Source: Slackia sp. (GTDB taxonomy: Bacteria > Actinomycetota > Coriobacteriia > Coriobacteriales > Eggerthellaceae). From it: a stretch of DNA of 64,000 bases. The stretch's first letter is position 1. Each line of letters opens with the position of its first letter. The stretch covers positions 1 to 64,000 of the forward strand of contig JAUNDR010000003.1 of the NCBI GenBank assembly GCA_030525985.1, written 5' to 3'. The position numbers and the translations under genes were made by a program. Positions 49,997 to 61,669 of this stretch are shown in pieces. Below the pieces are notes generated by a model. That model was not told the DNA's origin. It searched no databases and saw only the letters and a list, made by a program, of their open reading frames with translations.

Positions 49997-51903
49997 TCAG
50001 TAGACAGGGGAAAACGCCGCATAGGAGAACTGAAGAACAACCGATAGCGCAAGAAGCGCTGCCATCGAAACACGAGTAAATCTTTCAGCCCTTCCTGTAT
50101 TTTCACACCGAGAAAAGAGTGCGACCTGAACGAGAACGACCGGAAGCGCCAAGAAGAAACCGAAGTCGCTGAAATAACGCACAAGCACGCCCGCCCCCAT
50201 TCCATCAAAAACAATAAGAACAAGAGCGACTAACATAGAAACAATACCCAAGCACCTGACCAGCGCATTTTTCACGAAGGACTTCGAACAGACAAACGCT
50301 CCCACAACTAAAACGGGCGTCATGGATAGAATGCCTCCAGGCAGCCCCTGAGTAATCATGTTCCCCAAAGACCACGACTGCGGCATTCCGAGATTAACGT
50401 ATGGAAGCGACGAGCTTATAGATAGAGGAAAAACAAGATAGTAGTAGAGGGATTCGATTGACTGAACAAGCGAAAAGCCGCGATGCGTCATATCGTTGGT
50501 GGTAAGATTGCAATTGGCGCCGAAATCGAACGGAGAGCCGAAGCGTGCATAATTGTAGTATCCGACAAGCATAGCAACTGCAAGAAGCGGGACGAACACA
50601 GCAAGCGTCTTCATCCCACGACCCGCTCCCCTTTTAAGAGCCTCAACGAAAAGCAGCAATCCGAATATGCTCACAAGAAATAACTGCGGTCGGCATGCAA
50701 GCGTAAGCGATGCGAATAACGTGCCGAGGGCGGCTTGCGAAGTTTTTATTTTTTTACCCTTTGTCGACAATATCCAGCACGCCAAAGCGAAAAACACGCA
50801 CACAAGCCCCGTTACAATCGGTACGGAATAAAGATTCGCATGACGAATTCGAAAAACTCCCCATGTTCCTACTAGCAAAACGACATAGCCGAAAAGATAC
50901 GAACCCCAAGAAATGCGAGGAAACCATCGTTTCGCAATAGCACTCATCAATGCGATGCTTCCCGCAATTAAAAGCAAAAGCGAAATGAAAACGGCCCACT
51001 CGTTAAGAAATTCCCCTCCTGTCGCAAGATACCAAGGAAGATAATAAAGAAGGCACGGCAACACTCCGAAATAGCAGTAGTAGCTCCCTTCGAAATAAGC
51101 GTAATCCCAGAAATACGGAACCGCTCCTATTTCCCTGGCGGCCGTGTCGTAAGGATTTTTCATAGAAGCAAGCTCAGGAGAAACAGGCAAATCAAGGGCG
51201 ACATTCCCCTGTGAGAGCGCTTTTGCGAGCTCGAAATACTCATGATTCTGAAACGAATCATAAACGGCAACCTGCGCATTATAGGGAAACGCAAAGAAAA
51301 GAAGCGATATAAGAAGCGGAATAGCTGCAGCAGCCCATAACACAACATAAACCAGTGCGCCTCCTTTAAACGGGCGCAAAAGAAAAGAGCAAGCCCTGCC
51401 TCCCCACACGGAAAGAATAGCAATTCCGAGCATGATTATTGCCAACCGCTTCACGGACATATCGAACGGTATAGCAACGTTAACGCTTATCGATGCGAAG
51501 TCCTGCACTGCGCTTTCGTCACATGGCGCTTCGACAATAAGCGAGTCCGCTTTGCCCGCCAAATCGACAAGCGCATAACCCGATTGGGAATTTTGCGAAT
51601 CGGAAGCAATCTCTCCTATTTTGTAAGGATGTCCATTTCCCTCATCGGTCGCGTAGAGAGTAACCCCCCCCCGCATGGCGGAACAAGAACGCTTCGTATC
51701 TCGGAATCGGGAATCTCAAAAAACGAGCGAACGGTACCAGCCTCAACGTCATACGATACCTCAGAAGAATAAAGCTCGGATTCGCTCGCAAACAAAGTTG
51801 CAACACTCGGAAGATTGAACAGCACCAATTCGACAATCAGCGCACCGAAAACGACCGCGATCGCCCTCCGTAAAAACCAATGCGCATCAGCCGTCAAAGT
51901 CAT
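49997..51903 (-). pseudogene. large membrane protein interrupted at a run of nine G (phase-off or broken), GT-C-like
   Basis: Paralogue of the gene at 2683-4848: an N-terminal membrane helix, an extracellular beta region, then about twelve membrane segments with NPYDTAAREIG, YFGVLPCLLYYLPWYLATG and NYARFGSPFDFGAN. Frame 1 runs from ATG 51903 (MTLTADAHWFLRR; GGGGG seven bases upstream) through SVLVPPC into a run of nine G at 51664-51672 and then stops at 51616. The body of the protein is in another frame that continues from the same G run (RGGVTLYATDEGN) to the stop at 49997. Ten or seven G would restore one frame of about 635 residues. The region 50000-51900 is much lower in GC than its flanks. 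Either a phase-variable gene in the off state, a sequencing slip, or a dead gene. Confidence 0.75.
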
Positions 51904-52018
51904 CCCCATTCCCCCTTTGCAAGATACCGCACAAAATAAGCCTTAGAGCGTTTCAGCACAGCGCGTCTCCGACGTCGCACGCATGCCGAAGCGAACGCAG
52001 GTAGCGCCTTACGATATA

Positions 52019-52054
52019 CGAAAGTCCCGCTTCCCACGTCGAGAAGCGGGACTT
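52019..52054 (-). terminator. terminator of the secDF-DUF1292 unit
   Basis: Perfect 12-bp stem AAGTCCCGCTTC / GAAGCGGGACTT (52022-52033 with 52043-52054), about 100 bases after the DUF1292 stop, followed by TTTCGTAT on the minus strand. Confidence 0.8.
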
Positions 52055-52151
52055 CGGAAGCCGGTTTCCGCGCAATCGCGAACCGACCGGCAATCGAACG
52101 AGACCATCCGCCTGGCACCTTAGCGCCAAGCAGATGGCCTCCTCGAAGCGC

Positions 52152-52481
52152 TTACACGAAGCGATAGATATCCTTGGTGGCCTCGACGAATGCGTTATAG
52201 ACCTCCTGGGCGATCCCCTCATCGACCAAAAGCTCGAAAGCGGCAGGCTGGCCGTCTTCGTCAAGCTCGGTCACTTCGAGAATCAAAACTTCGCCCGAAG
52301 ATCCCGCAGGGGCATCCTCGTCCACCGGGAAAAAGAACCCGTAACGGCGGTCGTTATGCAGAATCAGACCCAGGAATTCGAGCTGCTCGACCTCGCCCTT
52401 CTCGTCGGCGAACTCGAACACGATGCCCTCCTGGACAGGCGGCGCGAAATTGGGATTGCTTCCCTCGCGAATTTCAGCCAT
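52152..52481 (-). CDS. DUF1292 family protein
   Basis: 109 residues, acidic. DUF1292 pattern: FEFADEKGEVEQLEFLGLILHNDRRYGFFFPVDE (short beta-rich repeat with the Y-x-x-x-x-P step) followed by EVLILEVTELDEDG. DUF1292 proteins are common in Gram-positives, usually near yrrK/ruvX and alaS, with unknown role. Here it begins 2 bases after the secDF stop, so it is probably made from the same mRNA. Confidence 0.88.
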   Translation of the reverse strand: MAEIREGSNPNFAPPVQEGIVFEFADEKGEVEQLEFLGLILHNDRRYGFFFPVDEDAPAGSSGEVLILEVTELDEDGQPAAFELLVDEGIAQEVYNAFVEATKDIYRFV

Positions 52482-52483
52482 GG

Positions 52484-55063
52484 CTATTTTCCCTTCTTCT
52501 TATGATTGACGGCCGCGTCGTTGCGGGCGTCCTGGTTTTGGTCGGTCGACGTCTGCGTCGCCTCGCCCGCAACCTGCTCGGCACCGGCGCCGGCAGCGAC
52601 GGGCGCGGCGGAGCTTGCAGCGACAGGAAGCTTATTCAGGAAGAAGCGCTGCACCTCGACGCCGTATTTCTTCTGCAGCTTGGAAAACTTCGGCTCGCGC
52701 GTCTTCCAAATGGCGTAAAGCGGCGTGGCGATTGCGATCGACGAATAGCAGCCCGTCACCAGGCCGATGGTCATCGCCAGGGCGAAGTCCTTCAGCGTTT
52801 CGCCGCCGAACAGCAGCATGGCCACAACCGGGATAAGCGACGTGATCGACGTGTTAAGCGAACGGATGAGCACCTCGTTGACCGAATGGTTCGCCATGCT
52901 CATGAACGTGCATTTCACCGAATCGGACTTCATGTTCTCGTTGATGCGATGGAACACGACCACCGTGTCGTAGAGGGAGTAGCCCAGAATGGTGAGCAAC
53001 GCCGCAATGGTGTTCGGCGTGACCTCATGTCCCAGAATGGCGTATACGCCGAAAACGATCACCAGGTCGTGCAGCAGCGCGACCACCGCGGTGACGCCCA
53101 TCTTGTAGTCGCGGAAACGCACCGAAATATACGCGATGATCAGCACGAGTGACACGACGAACGCCAGAATGGAGCTTTGGATGACCGAAGCGCCCCAGTC
53201 GGGACCGATCGTGGTCACCTCGAAGCTGTCCGTCGACCAGCCGAACGTATCGGCCACCTGATTGGCAACCGATGTGGCGTCTTCCGCCGACGTGGAGGCG
53301 GTGCGCACGAGGAAGCCCTCCTCGCCGTCGGTCGTCGTGGTTTGGACGACCGCATCTCCCTCGCCTGCATCGGCGAACGCATCGCGCACCTGCTCGATCG
53401 GCACGTCGCCCGTGCCGTGGAAGGAGATGGAGGTGCCGCCGACGAATTCGATGCCGAAATTGATGCCGCGCACGCCCACGACCACGACGATCAACGCCAT
53501 GACCACGCATGCCGCGGTCAGGAAGTATTTACGCAGGCCCAGGATGTCGAAATCGCGCTTGATGAAGCGGCCGCGCAGCTTCTCACCCTTGGCAAGCTCT
53601 TTCTCACCATCGAAATACGGCGCCGCCTTCTGCGAGTCGGAGATGCCCCAGAAGCCGGGGTGCTTCGCGATGGCGCGCGGCGCGAGCAAACGAATCAACG
53701 GCGCCTTGAACAGCAGCATCATCGCGATGTCGCACAGAATGCCAAGCGCGAGCGTCAAACCGAAGCCCTTGACCGAAGCACTCGCCAGGAAAAACAGCGT
53801 CAACGCAGAAACGAGCGTCACCAAGTCGGCGTCGATCGACGTCATGATGCCGTGGCGGACGCCGGTCTTCGAAGCCGCACGGACGCTGCGGCCCATGCGG
53901 ATCTCTTCGCGGAAACGCTCGAGCGTCAGAATGGACGAGTCGGCCGCCATGCCGATGGTCAGCACGATGCCGGCGATGCCCGCCAAAGACAGGCTGAACA
54001 GTCCGAAATGCGAAAGCGCCGCAAGAATGCCGAGGTACAGCGCCGCGAACACCGCCATGGCAGCGGCGGTAATCAGGCCCAGGCCCTTGTAGAAGACCAG
54101 CAGGTACAGCATGACCAGGGCAAGACCGATACCCGCGACCAGCACGCCCGAAGCGAGCGCATCCTGGCCCAAGGTGGGACCGACCGTCTGGCTCTGGGCG
54201 AACTCGAAGCTCACCGGAAGCGAGCCCGACTCGAGCACGGTCTGCATGCTTTTCGCCTCGTCCAGCGTGTATCCGCCCGTGATGGAAACGTCGCCGTTGG
54301 GAATTTCGCCCTGCACGGCGGGAGCAGACTGCACCACGCCGTCCAAGATGATGACGATTTTGCCCTTGGTGGGAGCAAGCTCCTTCGTAGCCTGGGCAAA
54401 CGCCTTCGCTCCTTCGCCATCGAGCTTAAGGTTGACGGCGTAATCGGTAGCCGCCTCGGTGGCCTGACCCACCGTGACGTTCTGGATATCGTCGCCCGTG
54501 ACGATCGGCGTGTAGGTGCCTTCTTCGACATTCATCGTGAGCTCTTGCTCGCCCGTGGGGAAGCGATTGCCCATCGCATCGGTGACGCTTTGCTGCTCTA
54601 TATACTGGCCGCTCTCGATCTTCGTGCGCACCGCCTCGTCGGTAAACGAATCGAGGCGCGCGAATTCCAGCTTGCCGGTTTTTCCGATCGTCGCAAGCGC
54701 GTCTTCGGTATCGGACAAACCGGGAATCTGCACCAGAATCTGGTCGGCGCTCTGCAGGGCGACCGTCGCCTCCGACGCACCGAGCGAATTCACGCGGCTT
54801 TCGATGATGGCGCGCGACTTCTCCATATCCTCGGCGGAAACGGCAGAGCCGTCATCGCCCTTCGCGGTCAGAACCACCGACAGACCACCCTGGATGTCGA
54901 GGCCCTGATTGATCTTTTCTTGCGGAGGCGTGAACATGAACACCGAACCGACGACAAGCAGCGTGGTGACGATAAGCAGCCACACATTGCGACGGTTCAC
55001 GTGTTGAGATGTTTTCCTCCGCTTCTTCGATGCGCTCGAAGAGCTGGAATTGGAAGGCTTCAT
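52484..55063 (-). CDS. secDF: SecD-SecF fusion protein
   Basis: 859 residues. Uses proton motive force to pull exported proteins after SecYEG. Charged Ser/Lys/Arg-rich N-terminus, TM1 (about 27-46), SecD P1 region starting GLDIQGGLSVVL with the SecD motif LEFARLD, four to five further helices with GIAGIVLTIGMAADSSIL, then a basic linker and the SecF half from IKRDFDILGLRKYF (about 505) with GINFGIEFVGGTSISF and LTILGYSLYDTVVVFHR. ATG 55063 follows GGGAG. The C-terminal tail after about 810 is Ala/Gln-rich. Fusion of SecD and SecF into one chain occurs in several Gram-positive lineages. Confidence 0.96.
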   Translation of the reverse strand: MKPSNSSSSSASKKRRKTSQHVNRRNVWLLIVTTLLVVGSVFMFTPPQEKINQGLDIQGGLSVVLTAKGDDGSAVSAEDMEKSRAIIESRVNSLGASEATVALQSADQILVQIPGLSDTEDALATIGKTGKLEFARLDSFTDEAVRTKIESGQYIEQQSVTDAMGNRFPTGEQELTMNVEEGTYTPIVTGDDIQNVTVGQATEAATDYAVNLKLDGEGAKAFAQATKELAPTKGKIVIILDGVVQSAPAVQGEIPNGDVSITGGYTLDEAKSMQTVLESGSLPVSFEFAQSQTVGPTLGQDALASGVLVAGIGLALVMLYLLVFYKGLGLITAAAMAVFAALYLGILAALSHFGLFSLSLAGIAGIVLTIGMAADSSILTLERFREEIRMGRSVRAASKTGVRHGIMTSIDADLVTLVSALTLFFLASASVKGFGLTLALGILCDIAMMLLFKAPLIRLLAPRAIAKHPGFWGISDSQKAAPYFDGEKELAKGEKLRGRFIKRDFDILGLRKYFLTAACVVMALIVVVVGVRGINFGIEFVGGTSISFHGTGDVPIEQVRDAFADAGEGDAVVQTTTTDGEEGFLVRTASTSAEDATSVANQVADTFGWSTDSFEVTTIGPDWGASVIQSSILAFVVSLVLIIAYISVRFRDYKMGVTAVVALLHDLVIVFGVYAILGHEVTPNTIAALLTILGYSLYDTVVVFHRINENMKSDSVKCTFMSMANHSVNEVLIRSLNTSITSLIPVVAMLLFGGETLKDFALAMTIGLVTGCYSSIAIATPLYAIWKTREPKFSKLQKKYGVEVQRFFLNKLPVAASSAAPVAAGAGAEQVAGEATQTSTDQNQDARNDAAVNHKKKGK

Positions 55064-55467
55064 AATCTCCCTCTACAGTCTCCCTGGGCGACGGCGCCCC
55101 ATGCGTCGCCGCAATTTATGCATAACTTCGTCATTGTGCCACAATGCGAACCGTTAGGCTCGATGTTTCGCGCAACAAAGATAAAGCGCGGGCGCAAGAC
55201 CGCCGTGCGCGATGAGCGCAACTGCGCTCCGCAGCCGATGCACGCCCTGCATGGATTCCACGCCGCCGCGTGCCGGCGGCGGTCGCAATGCCGATTCTCC
55301 ACCGGCGGTCGTAATGCCGATTCGCAACGCCAACCCCTCTTGCATGCTCGCGCGGCCCTGCATGAAACCGCAACGCTTGGCGCTTCCTGGTCGATTGGCT
55401 TCAATCATGCCTGAAACCCGCATTCGTTCGCTCCGGCAAGGCGACGGTGAACAAATCGATAGCGGTC
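55064..55467. other. intergenic region without a gene
   Basis: I see no coding gene. It contains short repeated pieces: GCCGGCGGTCGCAATGCCGATTC followed 38 bases later by ACCGGCGGTCGTAATGCCGATTC, a local tandem duplication around 55272-55325. The secDF promoter should lie here but no clear consensus was found. Confidence 0.4.
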
Positions 55468-55620
55468 AGGCCAATTTTCCCGAGTTCTGCCACAAAATCC
55501 CTTGCCGCCCAACGGTTTCGAAGGCATCTTCTTGCCGCTATGTTGCATTTGCCCAGGTCGCAAATCGCAGAGGAAACGACCGCCAGGCTTTTCTGTGGTA
55601 CAAGTCGGAATAATTGGCCT
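55468..55620. mobile_element. MITE-like palindromic element B
   Basis: 153 bases with 27-base inverted ends matching at 22 positions (beginning AGGCCAATT). It carries GAGTTCTGCCACAAAA near the left end and CCCAGGTCGCAAATCGC internally, like element A at 46751. It abuts the 3' end of the next gene, 10 bases from its stop. Confidence 0.6.
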
Positions 55621-55630
55621 TCGGAACCGA

Positions 55631-56605
55631 TTATTTGTAAAGAAGCACCTCGCGCAAACGCCTTTGACGCTCCTTGTAGCCCGCATCCTCTTTTCTGACC
55701 CGAACGCCGATGCTCTTTGCGAGCAATCGAGCCACCCTGTCCAGTGAGTCGCAATCGTAAAGCTGCCCCTTCGTCACTGTTATCACGGAAAACCCCGTAA
55801 GACCAAGCTCGCTACGACGCCAAGAATCGTGAGCAATTCTGTCGGAACCCGTATGGAAGGCATCGCTGTCGTATTCGACGCACACATTCGCTTTCGGCCA
55901 ACATATATCCCCCTTGAAGAAATTCGGTCGCGCAGCCGAGCCGAGCATGCCCCTCTCGTATTCTGCGGCGTTTATTCGCATGTTCATGACGGGCTTGGGC
56001 AATCCGTAGCCTCCCAAAGCACGTGGCATGCTCAAAAGCAACGCCAAAACCGTCTCCATCGGCGATGCGGAGTCATCGACCACGAAGCGCAATGCACGAC
56101 GCGCCCTATCCACGCCGTACGCGCCCTTCGCGCGTTCGATGAACGACTCCAAACGCGAACGACTCGTCAAAGGTTCGCGCGACGAAAGAAACCCTTCATC
56201 GGAGATGGCGTAACGGGAACAAAGCTCCGTGCCCGCAACCGCGAGCCTTTCCACTGAAAGAGAGCGCGCCATCTGCAAAAACGTAAGAGCGGGAGAAGCG
56301 ACGGCCAAGCCTTTCTCCAACGCGACGAACGAACCGGCGGGATAGATCGATGTACAAACATGGCAAACGACACCACGAGGGCGGCGACGCGCATCGCAGG
56401 TGGGAACCATAATGTGAATGGGCTCCGCAAACCATCCGAGCGTGCGCACTTGTTCCAGCTCGGAGCGCATGGCCGCCCTTTTAGCCGTGACCCGCGTCGT
56501 CCTATACGCCGACTGCGATCGGCTCGAATCGAGAAGAACGCGCCAGCCATCGTCGGCCTGGCGCCAGAATTCGTACGCCGATTCATAGCCGATGAAAATC
56601 GTCAT
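55631..56605 (-). CDS. protein with a C-terminal PD-(D/E)xK/Vsr-like domain, unknown function
   Basis: 324 residues from ATG 56605 (CAGGAG upstream). The last third reads CWPKANVCVEYDSDAFHTGSD...HDSWRRSELGLTGFSVITVTKGQL, the strand-helix pattern of DUF559/Vsr-type nuclease folds (E-Y-D ... H ... D-x-x-R ... L ... G). The N-terminal part (YRTTRVTAKRAAMRSELEQV; CHVCTSIYPAGSFVALEKGLAVASPALTFLQMA) resembles the layout of AbiEi-like/winged-helix plus DUF559 proteins that are multicopy in some actinobacteria. A defence or regulatory role is possible but unproven. It stands alone beside MITE-like element B. Confidence 0.75.
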   Translation of the reverse strand: MTIFIGYESAYEFWRQADDGWRVLLDSSRSQSAYRTTRVTAKRAAMRSELEQVRTLGWFAEPIHIMVPTCDARRRPRGVVCHVCTSIYPAGSFVALEKGLAVASPALTFLQMARSLSVERLAVAGTELCSRYAISDEGFLSSREPLTSRSRLESFIERAKGAYGVDRARRALRFVVDDSASPMETVLALLLSMPRALGGYGLPKPVMNMRINAAEYERGMLGSAARPNFFKGDICWPKANVCVEYDSDAFHTGSDRIAHDSWRRSELGLTGFSVITVTKGQLYDCDSLDRVARLLAKSIGVRVRKEDAGYKERQRRLREVLLYK

Positions 56606-56892
56606 GGCGTGCTCCTGCCGAATACGAACGAATCCGATATATTTCGATGTTAGCAAGCCAACCCGGCAGGCATCAGGAAGGCTTTGCCCGCAAATCCGGC
56701 AGACTCCGCGAACGCAACCCGCGTCGCACTTGCCGAAATCTCTATCGCATCCGGTAAAATCCAGCGGAATTCAAAGGCATCGAGCTCAAAGGGCCGAAGC
56801 GAGCGGCGTAGAACACGAGACGCTTCGAGGAACTATCGAAAACCGCCGCACGCGCACCACGTCGCCCTTTATCTACATGAGGTCGAAAGCGA

Positions 56893-57702
56893 TTATGCAA
56901 GCGAATCGTAGACCGTAGCCTCCACGGGCTCGAGCCATTCATTGCGGCAGTTTTCGCCAGGTGCCTCGAACGCCACATGGGAAAACCAGCTGTCTTTCGC
57001 CGCGCCGTGCCAATGCTTCACGCCTGCAGGAATGAACACTGCATCGCCCGGATGCAGTTCGCGAGCCCCTCCGCCCCACTCCTGATACCAACCTCGGCCA
57101 TCGGTACACAGCAGAATCTGCCCGCCGCCGACATCGGCATGATGAACATGCCAATTGTTGCGGCATCCCGGCTCGAACGTCACGTTCGCAACGGATACGG
57201 TCTGCGCGGGGTCGGTAAGCTGATTCAGATACGAATTTCCCACGAAATATCGCGCATATGCCTCGTTGGGCGAGCCGAGACCGAACATGCAGCTTCGAGG
57301 ACCCGCAGACGAATCGGAAGCAAAATCGCCGGTGCGGATATCGGCTCCGGCACGACCTTCGTCGCAACCGGAAGCAGACGGCTTTTCGGCATACGCTTCC
57401 ACCGCCATGCGAAAGGCTGCCCAAGCGTTCGGCCAACCCGCGTAAAATGCCAGATGGGTAAGGATTTCCGCCATTTCCTCCCCGGTCACGCCGTTGTTTT
57501 TCGCCGTCGAAAGATGGTATGCGAAAGAGCTGTCGACCAATCCTTTGCCCACAAGCGCCGCGATCGTGATGATGGACCGCGTCTTCAAATCGAGCGCACC
57601 CTCCCGCGACCAAACCTCGCCGAACAACACGTCGTCGTTGAGCGCGGCGAATTCGGGGGCGAATACCCCTAGTACATCCCTGCCTGCCGTCTGCGTAACC
57701 AT
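56893..57702 (-). CDS. carboxymuconolactone decarboxylase-cupin fusion protein
   Basis: 269 residues. N-terminal AhpD/CMD-like helical domain (about 1-107: LKTRSIITIAALVGKGLVDSS, YHLSTAKNNGVTGEEMAEIL), with the conserved His but no CxxC pair, so not an AhpD-type peroxidase partner. C-terminal cupin (about 165-260): WHVHHADVGGGQILLCTDG, then HPGDAVFIPAGVKHWHGA, giving His ligands for one metal. CMD-cupin fusions are widespread small enzymes of poorly known substrate, sometimes near quinone or lactone metabolism. GAGGA precedes ATG 57702. No operon partner. The 287-base gap 56606-56892 holds no gene that I can see. Confidence 0.92.
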   Translation of the reverse strand: MVTQTAGRDVLGVFAPEFAALNDDVLFGEVWSREGALDLKTRSIITIAALVGKGLVDSSFAYHLSTAKNNGVTGEEMAEILTHLAFYAGWPNAWAAFRMAVEAYAEKPSASGCDEGRAGADIRTGDFASDSSAGPRSCMFGLGSPNEAYARYFVGNSYLNQLTDPAQTVSVANVTFEPGCRNNWHVHHADVGGGQILLCTDGRGWYQEWGGGARELHPGDAVFIPAGVKHWHGAAKDSWFSHVAFEAPGENCRNEWLEPVEATVYDSLA

Positions 57703-57833
57703 GGAATCCTCGCTTTCCTCTCAAGGGCTGCCGCCCTGCAACACGCATCCTAGAGCCTGGAGTTCGCTTCAGGTCAAGAAGCGATTTCGACGAAAGGGAG
57801 ATAAAGCGTCAATAAGAAAAAGCGGCGGCGGAC

Positions 57834-58340
57834 GTCGCAAGGTCGCCAGAACGCGGGGTCGCAAGGTTGCGGGAACATGGAATCGCAGGTCGCAGGGTAA
57901 AATCGAGTGCGGCTTCGCGACAATCGCCCCCATCGAAAGCGGGGCGGAAAACGGCTCCGCCGGATGCCTCAAGACCGAGCGCGCAGCTTCACGGCAACCG
58001 CCCCGCCGAAAGGATGGGACGGAACGGAGAACGACAGGGCGGCCGTCTGCCTGAGACCCAAGGGATTGCAGGAAAACACGCACCCCGAATAGGCTTGCAG
58101 GGCAAAAACGCACAGGCCGAATAGGCTCATAGGGCAAACATGCCCATCGATTTCCCTGATGAGACGGAAAGAATCGCGCCTCGCGTTTGCCTATAGGGCA
58201 AAAACGTGGCTTATAGGGCGAAACGTGCACCCCGAATGCCATCGATCCGCCCGATGGAGACAGGAGGAATCGCCCCTCGAGTTGTCGACACCGCTCTGCA
58301 ACTCGAGATGTTGGCACCGCCCCGCAACCGAACAACGGGC
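57834..58340. repeat. repeat-rich intergenic region with diverged tandem units
   Basis: Three layers. GTCGCAAGGT-type 24-base tandem repeats occur at 57834, 57858 and 57881. Four copies of AGGGCAAAAACG-like motifs occur at about 58098, 58130, 58195 and 58214. Two diverged units at 58130-58183 and 58214-58281 share TGCC-ATCGAT...GATG-GAGAC...GGAATCGC-CCTCG. No gene in 57703-58405; the open frame of 198 codons on the minus strand is built from these repeats and resembles no family. Confidence 0.6.
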
Positions 58341-58405
58341 CGCCCTGCCGACAAGAGACCTTCAATGCACAAAGAAGCCCTCATACGAGGGCTTCTGAAG
58401 ATTCG

Positions 58406-58482
58406 TGGTAGCCTGGAGGGGATTCGAACCCCCGATCTTCGCCTTGAGAGGGCGATGTCCTAAACCGCTAGACGACCAGGCC
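58406..58482 (-). tRNA. tRNA-Glu (CTC)
   Basis: 77 nt including an encoded CCA. Acceptor GGCCTGG pairs with CCAGGCT, T-arm GGGGGTTCGAATCCCCT, anticodon loop CTCTCAA in a CGCC/GGCG stem, so the anticodon is CTC (codon GAG). It lies 21 bases downstream of tRNA-Gln and is probably cotranscribed. Confidence 0.95.
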
Positions 58483-58503
58483 ATATATTCTGCGCTGTGA
58501 AAA

Positions 58504-58577
58504 TGGCTGGGGTGGAAGGAGTCGAACCCTCACATACGGCACCAGAAACCGCTGTCCTGCCATTAGACGACACCCCA
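58504..58577 (-). tRNA. tRNA-Gln (CTG)
   Basis: 74 nt with encoded CCA. TGGGGTG acceptor with the unusual U1-A72 end and G73 discriminator typical of tRNA-Gln; anticodon loop TTCTGGT gives CTG (codon CAG). Confidence 0.94.
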
Positions 58578-58607
58578 GTGCGTATCGCATCTCAAGCGCG
58601 AGTCAGA

Positions 58608-58636
58608 ATAATAACGGCATTGCCCATTCCCGTCAA
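58608..58636 (-). promoter_or_regulatory. promoter of the tRNA-Gln/tRNA-Glu unit
   Basis: TTGACG (58631-58636), 17-base spacer, TATTAT (58608-58613) on the minus strand, about 30 bases before the tRNA-Gln 5' end. Confidence 0.75.
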
Positions 58637-58853
58637 CATCCTTTTTGAAAAATTTTGAATTCGCGACGGAAAACGAGCCGTGCGAATCAAAAGCACCCGG
58701 CAAAACGCGACGAGACCGGCTTGTCCACAGCGAGTCGATCGCGCACGATTCGAGCACGACGCGCGCCATCTCAACGATAGGCGGCGTCGCATGCCGAAGG
58801 CACGATAATCCGATCGGAGCCACTCGTCATGACGGAACGGAAGAGAAGGACGT

Positions 58854-58881
58854 CGGCGGCACATCGGCCGAAATGCCGCCG
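58854..58881 (-). terminator. possible terminator hairpin after tgt
   Basis: CGGCGGCA / TGCCGCCG stem (58854-58861 with 58874-58881), 30 bases after the tgt stop. The following minus-strand sequence is pyrimidine-rich but not a T run. The rest of 58637-58853 holds no gene. Confidence 0.45.
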
Positions 58882-58910
58882 TCCGATTCGAGCGCAAAGG
58901 CCCCTTCGAC

Positions 58911-61668
<2,758 letters not shown>

Positions 61669-61669
61669 G

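Noticed and set aside
53177-55414. 745-codon plus-strand frame opposite secDF
   Set aside because: Antisense artefact of the SecDF gene.
57769-58365. 198-codon minus-strand frame
   Set aside because: Built from the diverged tandem repeats; no start signals and no family.
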